The notes under the pieces: generated by a model
The model's input: only the letters and a program-made list of their open reading frames with translations
What the model was told of the DNA's origin: nothing
Databases searched by the model: none
Shown here: one piece after another, positions 1 through 5,965 of the stretch
How the letters are laid out: each line of letters starts with the position of its first letter
Numbering within the stretch: the stretch's first letter is position 1
Source of the DNA: Anaerolineales bacterium UBA5069
GTDB taxonomy: Bacteria; Chloroflexota; Anaerolineae; Caldilineales; Caldilineaceae
DNA length: 5,965 nucleotides
Direction of reading: 5' to 3'
Assembly (NCBI GenBank): GCA_002415895.1
Contig: DIAV01000328.1
Location: 1-5,965 of the forward strand
Translations under genes and position numbers: made by a program

Positions 1-809
1 TTCGCCGCGACAACAATATCAAAGCCGCCGTGGGGTTCGCCAACGGGCAAGCCCTGGCTTTCGGGTGTACGCTCAACGTCAAACAGGTGGTATTGCACAA
101 AGGGCCATGCGCTGAAGTTTGCCTGTGCACGCGCCAGGAAGAGCGGCGACACGTCGGTGAACCAGTACTCGACGGCTGCGTGCTCACTGGCTGTTGCGTC
201 CAGCAGCGACAGGATGTAAGAGGTTGTCGCGCCGCTGCCCGCGCCAATTTCCAGAATGCGCAGCGGTGTTGTGCCGCTGGCAGTGCTCTCTGCCTGGCGC
301 GCAAGTTGCACGGCTTGTACAACGTTGCGGGCAACCAGCGTGTTGTAGATGCGCGCCGCAGGGGCATCGCGGTAGAGCGGCTCGACAAGTGCAAGCGAGC
401 CATTGGGAAAGAGCAGGCTGAGCGCATCCGTCTCGCCGCGCAGGGCTGCGGCCAGCGCTGTGCCGCACCGTTGCACAAGCGCCAACTCGGCTTGAATGCC
501 TTCGGCATGGCCATCAAGCGCAGCGGCCAGTGTGGCGGGGTCGGCGCGCTTCTCAAGGAGCCCTACGACTTTCCACTGTGCGGCATCGCCCAGCACATTG
601 TTCTCGCGGCTCAGCAACCCCTCTTCGGCGGCCATGGCCAGCAACCGCGCAAAGAGGCGGCGCTGCGCCGAGATGACGCCAAGCTGTTCTGCCAGCCCCT
701 CGCTCGTGAAGATGTTACCAACTCGGGGCGACCAGCCAAGCTCCACCAATGCCTGCAACGCATAGGCTGTAGCCAGCGCCTCCAGCTCCGTCAATTTGTC
801 CTGGGCAAT
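1..809 (-). other. C-methyltransferase (cMT) domain, partial
   Basis: From about residue 1285 there is a helical N-terminal subdomain (YALQALVELGW, then RRLFARLLAMAAEEGLL), as in PKS carbon methyltransferases. The SAM-binding motif I, ILEIGAGSGATT, is at 1469-1480. YWFTDVSP at 1499-1506 is the segment that follows the second strand, and FDIVVAA ends at residue 1553, where the window cuts the domain. The position directly after the DH is the normal place for an alpha-carbon methylase. It should transfer a methyl group from SAM to the beta-ketoacyl-ACP. Confidence 0.92.
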
Positions 810-3800
810 TGCCAGTGCGTGTTCCTGGGCAAGGGGTGCGAGGTGAGCGCTGGTTGTGTTTGCCAGCTCCTGCGGTGCGGGCAAAAGCAGCCGGGCGGCC
901 TGTTGCACTTGCGCCTGCTGCACCCATTCCAGCGCATAGAACCAATCCGTGGGCTGGCGGTTGGTGACCTGCAAAAGCGCCGCGCGTGTGGCGCGCCGGA
1001 GTTGCAGCCCTGTGGCCTCGGCCACGAGCGCGCCCTCTTCGTTAAAGACGCGCAGATCGCCAACAAAACTCTCGCCGCCTTCAAAGCCGCTGCGTAGTTG
1101 CACATGGCACCAAAGGCGCGCCCCCGGCTCCTGCACAATACGTAAATTGTCGATACCCACCAGCAGGGAGGTCTCGTGTTCGGCAGGCAGGGGCGCACCC
1201 AACAGGTGGAAGCAGGCGTCGAGCAGCGCGGGGTGGAAACGGTAGTGGGCGCGATCCTGATAGAGCGTTTCGGGCAGTTCCACCAGCCCCAGCGCTTCGC
1301 CGTCGCGTCGCCAGATCTGCGTGAGACCCTTGAAGCTCGCGCCAAATTCCAACCCCAGCGTGGCCAGATGCGCGTAATAGTCGCCGGCGTCCATGCGCTC
1401 TGTGCAGCGCGCCTGCACTTCGGCGCGATTCAGGTCACCGGCAACAGGTGTAGTCGTGTCCTCCTGCTGCATGACGCTGCCCTCAGCGTGGAGCGCCCAT
1501 TCGCTTTCGTTTGCCGCCTTGCTGAAGATCTGGAATTGTGCGCCGCCGTTGCCGGCTGAAAGCACCGTTTGCACGGTGATTGCTCCTGCTTCAGGCAGGA
1601 TCAGGGCCTTGCGGATGGTCAGGTTTTCCACTGCATTGGGGGTGACGCCAAAGAATTGCGCACCGGCTGCAAAAACCATCTCGAGAAAGGCGGGCGAAGG
1701 CAGCAGCGCCGCGCCGTGTATGCGGTGGTGCGCAAGGAAAGCGGGCTGCTGTGCGCTCAGCGCCGCCTCGAAGACTGTGGCGTGCAGTGCCGGCGAGCGC
1801 ACCGAGTTGCCCAGCAGCGGGTGTACGCCTGCACTGCCTGCGTTGCCGGTTGCGGCGCGCGGCGCAGGGCGCAAATAGTAATTCTGGCGCTCAAAGGGGT
1901 AGGTGGGCAGCAGCGCACGGGGGCGCATCTCTTTGCCGTAGTAGCCTTGCCAGTCTACGGCGACGCCGCTGGTGAAGAGCAGGCCAAGGCTTGCGCGCAT
2001 GTGGCGTTGCTCCGGGTGGTCGCGCCGCAGCGATGGCGCCCACGTGGCCTCTACCCCGGGCAGGACGCGCTGGGCAATCCCTATCAGTGTAGGATGAGGC
2101 CCGATCTCGACAAACGCGTTGTAGTCGGCCGCGTGCAGTGCCTCCACCACATCGCCAAAGCGCACCGTCTTGCGCATCTGCTGCCGCCAGTAGGCGGGGT
2201 CGGTGAGTTCGGCGCGCGTAGCCACGCGCCCGTACATGGCCGAAACGACGTCGATCTGCGGCGCGTGCAACTGCACGCTGCGCACGGCCTCCTCAAAGGC
2301 GTCAAGCACAGGCTCCATGAGGGGGGAGTGGGCGGCAACCGTCACGGCCACAGGGCGGCTCTGGATGCCTTCTTCCTGCAGCGCGTCCAAAACAGCCTGC
2401 ACGGCGTCACGCGTGCCTGAGATAACCAAATTCTCCGGTCCGTTGACGGCGGCAATGCTCACTTCGTTATCGGAGATGCCCAGGCGTGCCGTCACGGCGT
2501 TGAAAACCTCCGCATCGGCAAAGACCGCCGCCATGCGTGCTGGGCGCGTGGCATCTGCCGCCGTGCCTGCCATGAGGCGGCCGCGCACGGCGCTCAGGCG
2601 CAAGCCATCCTCCAGCCCCATGACACCGGCAGCAATTGCGGCGGCATATTCGCCCGCACTGTGCCCAGCCACTACGCCCGGCTCAATGCCCCACGCCCGC
2701 CACAGCGCGCAGAGTGCGACTTGCATTGCGCAGAGCGCAGGCTGTGCGTACTCCATGCGCGCCATGAGATCGGCGCTTTCGGGGCCAAAGAGAATCTCGG
2801 CCAGGGTGCGGTCCATGTGCGGCGCGAGCAGTTGGGCGCAGGTGTCCAGCGCCGCGCTGAAGTGCGGCTCATGCGCGTAGAGTTCGCTGCCCATACCCGT
2901 GTACTGCGCGCCCTGACCGGTAAAGAGGAAGGCAACATCACGACGCTTGCCTGCTCGCACCGCGCCCACGCTCACGCCATTGGCAGCTTCACCGGTTGCC
3001 GCAACGGCCAGGTGATCGCGCATCTCCGCCAGTGAATCTGCCACGAGCGCGAGGCGGTGGCTGTGCAGTGCACGCGCCGTGTTCGCCGTGTAGGCAACGG
3101 TGGCCGCGTCCAGTTCAGGATTCTGCGCGAGGTGCGCTGCGTAGCGACCGGCAAGTGTGCGCAGCGCGCTCTCTGTGCGTGCGCTCAGTGTGAGCAGGTG
3201 CGGCCCCATTGCCTCTGCGCGCGGCGCGCTTGTGATTGCATCAGCAGTGTTGGCGGGCGCAGATTCCAGCAACAGGTGCGCGTTGGTGCCGCTGAAGCCA
3301 AATGAACTGACACCTGCAATCAGCCGCCCATTGCTGCCCAGCCACGGCGTGCGCTCGGTGGGGATATCAATGGGCAGCTCGTCCCAGGCAATGTGGGGGC
3401 TGCGCTCGGTCAGGTGCAGATGGGGCGGAATCTCGCCATGCTGCATCATGAGCACCAGCTTCATCAGCCCGGCCACGCCGGCGGCTGATTCCAAATGGCC
3501 GATGTTGGTCTTAACGGAGCCAATCAGCAGGCGCCCTGCGTCTTCGCGGCCCGCGCCCAGCGCCGCGCCCAGTGCCTGCGCCTCAATTGGATCACCCAGT
3601 GATGTGCCCGTGCCGTGCGTCTCCACATATTGCACTTCATGGGGGGCCAGCCCTGCGTTGGCGAGCGCGGCGCGAATGACGGAGACCTGGGAGGGGCCAT
3701 TGGGCGCGGTGATGCCGTTGCTGCGCCCATCCTGGTTGAGCGCCGAGCCACGGATGACGGCCAGAATCGTGTCCTTGTCGGCCAGTGCGTCGCGCAGCCG

Positions 3801-4661
3801 CTTGAGCATGACGAGGCCGCACCCCTCGCTGCGCACAAAGCCATCGGCGCTGGCATCAAAGGCCTTGCAGCGGCCGTCGCTCGCCATCATGCGTGCGCGC
3901 GAGAGGGTGATTGTGGTAACGGGCGAAAGGATGGCATTGACGCCACCGGCCAGCGCCGTGTGGCAATCACCGTTGCGCAGGCTTTGTAGGGCCAGATGGA
4001 TGGCCACCAGTGACGATGAGCAGGCGGTGTCGACAGAGAGGCTGGGACCTTGCAGGCCCAGCGTGTAGGAGAGCCGCCCCGACGCGATGCTGTGCGCGTT
4101 GCCTGTGGAGAGGTACGCATCAATTTGCGTTTCGTCGCCCGCCATGAGCATTTGGCCGTAGTCGCTGTTGCAGATGCCCAGGAAGACGCCTGTGCGTGAA
4201 GCATTCAGGCGCTGCGGCGAATAGCCTGCGCGCTCGAGCGTTTCCCATGCCACCTCAAGCAGCAGCCGCTGCTGCGGGTCCATGCTCATGGCCTCGCGCG
4301 GCGAAATGCCAAAGAACTGTGGTTCAAAGCCGTCAATCGGCTCCACAAAGCCGCCCCAGCGCGTGGCAATTTTGCCCTGTGCGTCCGGGTCCGGGTCAAA
4401 GTACGCCTCGTTATCCCACCGTGAGGATGGAATCTCGGTAATGGCGTCGACGCCGTCGCGCAGCAACGCCCAGTATGCCTCCGGGCTATCAGCGCCGGGG
4501 AAGCGGCAGGCCATGCCCACAATGGCAATCGGCTCAACGCGCGCGCTTTCCGCGGCTGCGCGGGCGCGTTCAGCCGCTTCGAGCTTCGTTTGCAGATCAA
4601 CCGCCAGCAGCGCCAGCCGCTTGGGCGAGAGCGCGTTAATCCGTTCGAGGAACTCCTGCAT
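1..4661 (-). CDS. Modular type I polyketide synthase, KS-AT-DH-cMT part (3' end outside window)
   Basis: This is the N-terminal 1553 residues of a cytoplasmic multidomain PKS that extends and modifies a polyketide chain. The frame is open from the ATG at 4659-4661 to the left edge; I translated every codon. Domains in order, by residue: helical linker 1-42, KS 43-466, KS-AT linker 467-574, AT 575-899, post-AT linker to about 930 (with YPFERQ), DH 946-1230, cMT from about 1285 to the cut. The start is supported by AGGAG 7 bases upstream and by an N-terminus typical of PKS subunits. It lies 2 bases after the stop of another PKS gene, so the two are almost certainly cotranscribed and their products probably work in sequence. 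By family precedent the missing part should hold the rest of the cMT, a KR, an ACP and perhaps an enoylreductase. Most antisense reading frames here are GC-rich shadows. The PKS assignment is secure; the product is unknown. Confidence 0.97.
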   Translation of the reverse strand, partial: MQEFLERINALSPKRLALLAVDLQTKLEAAERARAAAESARVEPIAIVGMACRFPGADSPEAYWALLRDGVDAITEIPSSRWDNEAYFDPDPDAQGKIATRWGGFVEPIDGFEPQFFGISPREAMSMDPQQRLLLEVAWETLERAGYSPQRLNASRTGVFLGICNSDYGQMLMAGDETQIDAYLSTGNAHSIASGRLSYTLGLQGPSLSVDTACSSSLVAIHLALQSLRNGDCHTALAGGVNAILSPVTTITLSRARMMASDGRCKAFDASADGFVRSEGCGLVMLKRLRDALADKDTILAVIRGSALNQDGRSNGITAPNGPSQVSVIRAALANAGLAPHEVQYVETHGTGTSLGDPIEAQALGAALGAGREDAGRLLIGSVKTNIGHLESAAGVAGLMKLVLMMQHGEIPPHLHLTERSPHIAWDELPIDIPTERTPWLGSNGRLIAGVSSFGFSGTNAHLLLESAPANTADAITSAPRAEAMGPHLLTLSARTESALRTLAGRYAAHLAQNPELDAATVAYTANTARALHSHRLALVADSLAEMRDHLAVAATGEAANGVSVGAVRAGKRRDVAFLFTGQGAQYTGMGSELYAHEPHFSAALDTCAQLLAPHMDRTLAEILFGPESADLMARMEYAQPALCAMQVALCALWRAWGIEPGVVAGHSAGEYAAAIAAGVMGLEDGLRLSAVRGRLMAGTAADATRPARMAAVFADAEVFNAVTARLGISDNEVSIAAVNGPENLVISGTRDAVQAVLDALQEEGIQSRPVAVTVAAHSPLMEPVLDAFEEAVRSVQLHAPQIDVVSAMYGRVATRAELTDPAYWRQQMRKTVRFGDVVEALHAADYNAFVEIGPHPTLIGIAQRVLPGVEATWAPSLRRDHPEQRHMRASLGLLFTSGVAVDWQGYYGKEMRPRALLPTYPFERQNYYLRPAPRAATGNAGSAGVHPLLGNSVRSPALHATVFEAALSAQQPAFLAHHRIHGAALLPSPAFLEMVFAAGAQFFGVTPNAVENLTIRKALILPEAGAITVQTVLSAGNGGAQFQIFSKAANESEWALHAEGSVMQQEDTTTPVAGDLNRAEVQARCTERMDAGDYYAHLATLGLEFGASFKGLTQIWRRDGEALGLVELPETLYQDRAHYRFHPALLDACFHLLGAPLPAEHETSLLVGIDNLRIVQEPGARLWCHVQLRSGFEGGESFVGDLRVFNEEGALVAEATGLQLRRATRAALLQVTNRQPTDWFYALEWVQQAQVQQAARLLLPAPQELANTTSAHLAPLAQEHALAIAQDKLTELEALATAYALQALVELGWSPRVGNIFTSEGLAEQLGVISAQRRLFARLLAMAAEEGLLSRENNVLGDAAQWKVVGLLEKRADPATLAAALDGHAEGIQAELALVQRCGTALAAALRGETDALSLLFPNGSLALVEPLYRDAPAARIYNTLVARNVVQAVQLARQAESTASGTTPLRILEIGAGSGATTSYILSLLDATASEHAAVEYWFTDVSPLFLARAQANFSAWPFVQYHLFDVERTPESQGLPVGEPHGGFDIVVAA
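972..1826 (-). other. Dehydratase (DH) domain
   Basis: Residues 946-1230 begin VHPLLG. The HxxxGxxxxP motif is at His979-Pro988 and the second catalytic motif DACFH carries Asp1148, so the His/Asp pair is complete. The middle motif is GLEFGASF, with Ala where Pro is common, and LLPSPAFLE replaces the usual LPGAAYLE. The domain should remove water from a beta-hydroxyacyl-ACP to give the alpha,beta-double bond. It needs a KR in the same module, which must lie beyond the left edge. Confidence 0.93.
1965..2939 (-). other. Acyltransferase (AT) domain, substrate uncertain
   Basis: Residues 575-899 begin with DVAFLFTGQGAQYTGMG. The nucleophile Ser668 lies in GHSAGE and the partner His778 in VAAHSPLMEP. 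The domain loads the extender unit onto the module's ACP. The usual specificity tetrad (HAFH for malonyl, YASH for methylmalonyl) reads VAAH. The neighbouring cMT argues for malonyl-CoA, because a methyl branch can then be added from SAM, but the motif alone does not settle it. The segment after RGRLM is wordier than the common LPAGGAM pattern. Confidence 0.94.
3264..4535 (-). other. Ketosynthase (KS) domain
   Basis: Residues 43-466 open with EPIAIVGMACRFPGA. The active-site Cys214 is in DTACSSS, with catalytic His349 in ETHGTGT and Lys384/His389 in KTNIGHLE; the domain closes at GFSGTNAHLLLE. Cys at the active site rather than Gln means this is an extending KS, not a decarboxylating loading KS. 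It accepts the upstream chain and condenses it with the extender unit. Nothing looks degraded. Confidence 0.97.
4536..4661 (-). other. N-terminal helical linker / putative docking segment of the downstream PKS
   Basis: Residues 1-42 precede the KS. The segment begins MQEFLERINALSPKRLALLA and continues as a charged, Leu- and Ala-rich helix up to the EPIAIVG that opens the KS. Such segments dimerise and receive the C-terminal tail of the preceding PKS subunit, so the likely partner is the acidic tail encoded just upstream. The role is inferred. Confidence 0.6.
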
Positions 4662-4663
4662 GG

Positions 4664-5965
4664 TCAGTCTCCTGTCATTTTCTGCGCAAGCAGTCGCTCA
4701 ACCTCTTCATCCGAGAGATCCTCGAGTGAATCAAGCATGGAGTTCATGTCGCGCCCAGCGCTGGGGGAGACGGTGTTGCCTGGCGGCTGTGCAGCCTCGG
4801 GTGCTGCGGCAGGCGGCAGCAGATCCAATTGTGTCACCAGATAGCCCGTGATCGCGGCTACGTTTGGGTAATCGAACGCGAGCGTGGCGGGCAGGCGGCG
4901 CTTAATCGCCAACTCTGCGCCCAGCAGGTTGCGCAGTTCGACGGCCATGAGCGAATCGAGACCCAGCGCGTTGAGGGGTGCTTCATCATCAATGCGCGCC
5001 ACCGGCAGCGCCAGAACGCGCCCCGTGATTGCGCGCACGTGCTCCAGCAGCAGCGCAGCGCGTCGCTGCGGCGGCGCCTGAAGCAACCGCTGAATGATGT
5101 CGGGCGGCGCATTGCCGGCGGCAACGGCCTGTGCCTCAACTGCACCATTGGGGGCAACCGGCGCATGTGTGTGCCTGCGTGCGGCAGGGCGTTGTGTGGC
5201 CACCTCGGCAAAGAAGGATGGTTGATTCTCACCAACAAGATGGCGCAGGAGGCGGGGCCACTCCACGGGGAGGACACCCGCCTGCACACGCTCGCTGTGG
5301 AGAAGCGCCTCAACCAGTTGCATACCTTCCGCCGGCGCAATTGTGCCCATGCCTTCGGCGGCCACGCGCGCGGCCACGTCGTTGGCCACCGCCGCGCCCA
5401 CCTCGGACCACGCACCCCAGTTGATGCTGAGCGCAGGCTGGCCGGCGGCGCGGCGCATGTGCGCCAGCGCATCGAGGAAGCTGTTGGCGGCGGCGTGGTT
5501 CGTTTGCCCGCGCGAGCCAATCAGCGAGGCGATTGACGAATAGAGAATGAAGAAATCCAGCGCCAAAGCCTGCGTTTGTGTGTGCAGATGCCACGCACCC
5601 AGCACCTTGGGCGCAAGCACTGTTGTGAAGCGCGACCATGTTTGCTGCGTGAGCGCGCCATCGTCAAGCACGCCCGCGGCATGAATGACGCCACGCACGG
5701 GCCGCGCCGGATCAGCGTGGGCGGCTAGCGCCCTGGTCACATCGGCTGCGTTGGCAACATCACCCTGCACAACCGTCACGCGCACACCCTGCGCGGCCAG
5801 TGCGTCGATGGCAGCCTGCGCGGCCGCTGATGGGTTACTGCGTCCCATCAGTGTAATACTGCGCGCGCCCTTGCCGGCAAGCCATTCTGCGGCCACAATG
5901 CCCAGCCCGCCCAGCCCGCCGGTGATGAGATAGGTGGCGTCGGCGCGCACAAGCGCCGTGGCCGC
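4664..5965 (-). CDS. Modular type I polyketide synthase, C-terminal KR-ACP part (5' end outside window)
   Basis: This is the last 433 residues of a PKS whose start lies beyond the right edge. The frame stays open to 5965, and the GTG at 5948-5950 is an internal valine codon directly before the KR nucleotide-binding motif, not a start. Visible domains are a KR lacking its N-terminal structural half (to about residue 236), an Ala/Pro-rich linker, an ACP (about residues 303-380), and an Ala/Pro-rich spacer ending in an acidic amphipathic tail. The KR should reduce the beta-keto group of the chain with NADPH; the ACP carries the chain on phosphopantetheine. The absence of a thioesterase, and a downstream gene that begins with a KS, mean the chain is handed on rather than released. 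The oddity is His157 of the visible part (codon 5495-5497), where the catalytic Tyr is expected. The family call is secure, but KR activity is in doubt. Confidence 0.96.
   Translation of the reverse strand, partial: AATALVRADATYLITGGLGGLGIVAAEWLAGKGARSITLMGRSNPSAAAQAAIDALAAQGVRVTVVQGDVANAADVTRALAAHADPARPVRGVIHAAGVLDDGALTQQTWSRFTTVLAPKVLGAWHLHTQTQALALDFFILYSSIASLIGSRGQTNHAAANSFLDALAHMRRAAGQPALSINWGAWSEVGAAVANDVAARVAAEGMGTIAPAEGMQLVEALLHSERVQAGVLPVEWPRLLRHLVGENQPSFFAEVATQRPAARRHTHAPVAPNGAVEAQAVAAGNAPPDIIQRLLQAPPQRRAALLLEHVRAITGRVLALPVARIDDEAPLNALGLDSLMAVELRNLLGAELAIKRRLPATLAFDYPNVAAITGYLVTQLDLLPPAAAPEAAQPPGNTVSPSAGRDMNSMLDSLEDLSDEEVERLLAQKMTGD
4667..4762 (-). other. Putative C-terminal docking tail of the upstream PKS
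   Basis: After an Ala/Pro-rich spacer following the ACP, the last ~32 residues form an acidic, probably helical tail with the core LEDLSDEEVERLLAQK. Short acidic helices of this kind commonly end PKS subunits and bind the N-terminus of the next subunit. The role is inferred from position and composition; I cannot assign a docking class with confidence. Confidence 0.6.
4669..4673 (-). promoter_or_regulatory. Ribosome binding site of the downstream PKS gene
   Basis: AGGAG on the minus strand lies 7 bases before the ATG at 4661. It is embedded in the last sense codons of the upstream gene, whose TGA (4664-4666) sits between it and the start. Translation of the two genes is therefore probably coupled, which would help keep the subunits in balance. 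Confidence 0.8.
4826..5059 (-). other. Acyl carrier protein (ACP) domain
   Basis: The helical bundle has the core motif LGLDSLMAVELRN. Ser338 of the visible fragment (codon 4952-4954) is the expected 4'-phosphopantetheine attachment site. The conserved FDYPNVAAI segment of the last helix follows. The domain is of normal length and looks functional. It carries the growing chain to the KR of its own module and then to the next KS. Confidence 0.95.
5258..5965 (-). other. Ketoreductase (KR) domain, partial, B-type signature, Tyr-to-His
   Basis: Numbering is from the first visible residue. The Rossmann NADPH motif TGGLGGLG is at 15-22. The LDD motif at 100-102 is the family mark of B-type KRs, which give D-configured beta-hydroxyls. 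Catalytic Lys120 lies in the APKVLGAW stretch, Ser144 is the second serine of YSSIAS, and Asn161 lies in HAAAN. The Tyr expected 13 residues after the Ser and 4 before the Asn is His157. The conserved INWGAW follows at about 181. The N-terminal structural half of the domain is outside the window. Confidence 0.93.

Noticed and set aside
30..1097. Plus-strand open frame of 355 codons, with other long plus-strand frames at 1569-2420, 3157-4068 and 4829-5536
   Set aside because: They lie antisense to clearly conserved PKS domains. Their translations are Cys/Arg/Ala-rich with no recognisable motif, as expected of shadow frames in GC-rich DNA.
4383..4397. Short tandem repeat gtccgg
   Set aside because: It encodes the DPDPD of the conserved YFDPDPDA motif of KS domains, so protein constraint explains it.
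3264..4535. KS as a loading (decarboxylating) or trans-AT type domain
   Set aside because: The active site has Cys214 rather than Gln, and a complete AT follows in the same protein. It is an ordinary extending KS of a cis-AT module.
4662..4663. Possible promoter or terminator between the two PKS genes
   Set aside because: The gap is only 2 bases and I see no hairpin with a T-run near it. The two genes are best read as one transcript.
5948..5950. GTG as a start codon for the upstream PKS fragment
   Set aside because: The frame stays open to the window edge, and this GTG lies just before the KR NADPH motif in mid-domain. It is an internal valine codon.

Overview
The window is coding on the minus strand almost from end to end. 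It holds pieces of two consecutive genes for modular type I polyketide synthases (PKSs), both cut by the window edges. Reading in the direction of transcription (right to left), the first gene (5965 to 4664) shows the C-terminal end of a PKS: most of a ketoreductase (KR), an acyl carrier protein (ACP) and a short acidic tail that looks like a docking element. Two bases after its stop codon a second PKS gene starts (ATG at 4661). It runs open for 1553 codons off the left edge, showing an N-terminal helical linker, ketosynthase (KS), acyltransferase (AT), dehydratase (DH) and the first part of a C-methyltransferase (cMT). I translated this second frame codon by codon and found no stop or frameshift. 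It is easy to miss because its stop lies outside the window.

The likely chemistry is that the chain carried on the ACP of the first protein passes to the KS of the second. The second module then adds a unit chosen by its own AT, C-methylates the alpha carbon with S-adenosylmethionine and, after a ketoreduction encoded beyond the window, dehydrates the beta-hydroxyl. The expected result is an alpha-methyl, alpha,beta-unsaturated unit, or a saturated one if an enoylreductase follows. This is a cis-AT assembly line; the final product cannot be read from this window.

The KS, DH and ACP catalytic residues, and the SAM-binding glycine motif of the cMT, are present. Two features are unusual. The KR has histidine where the catalytic tyrosine is expected, although its other signature residues are kept. 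The AT carries GHSAGE and VAAH in place of the standard specificity motifs, so its substrate is uncertain.

The organism is a GC-rich bacterium (about 60-65% GC by eye). Codon third positions are less extreme than in Streptomyces, and the domain style resembles PKSs of Chloroflexota, cyanobacteria or myxobacteria. This placement is an impression, not a result. There are no RNA genes, mobile elements, CRISPR arrays, promoters or terminators that I can support. The only non-coding DNA is the 2-base gap between the two genes.
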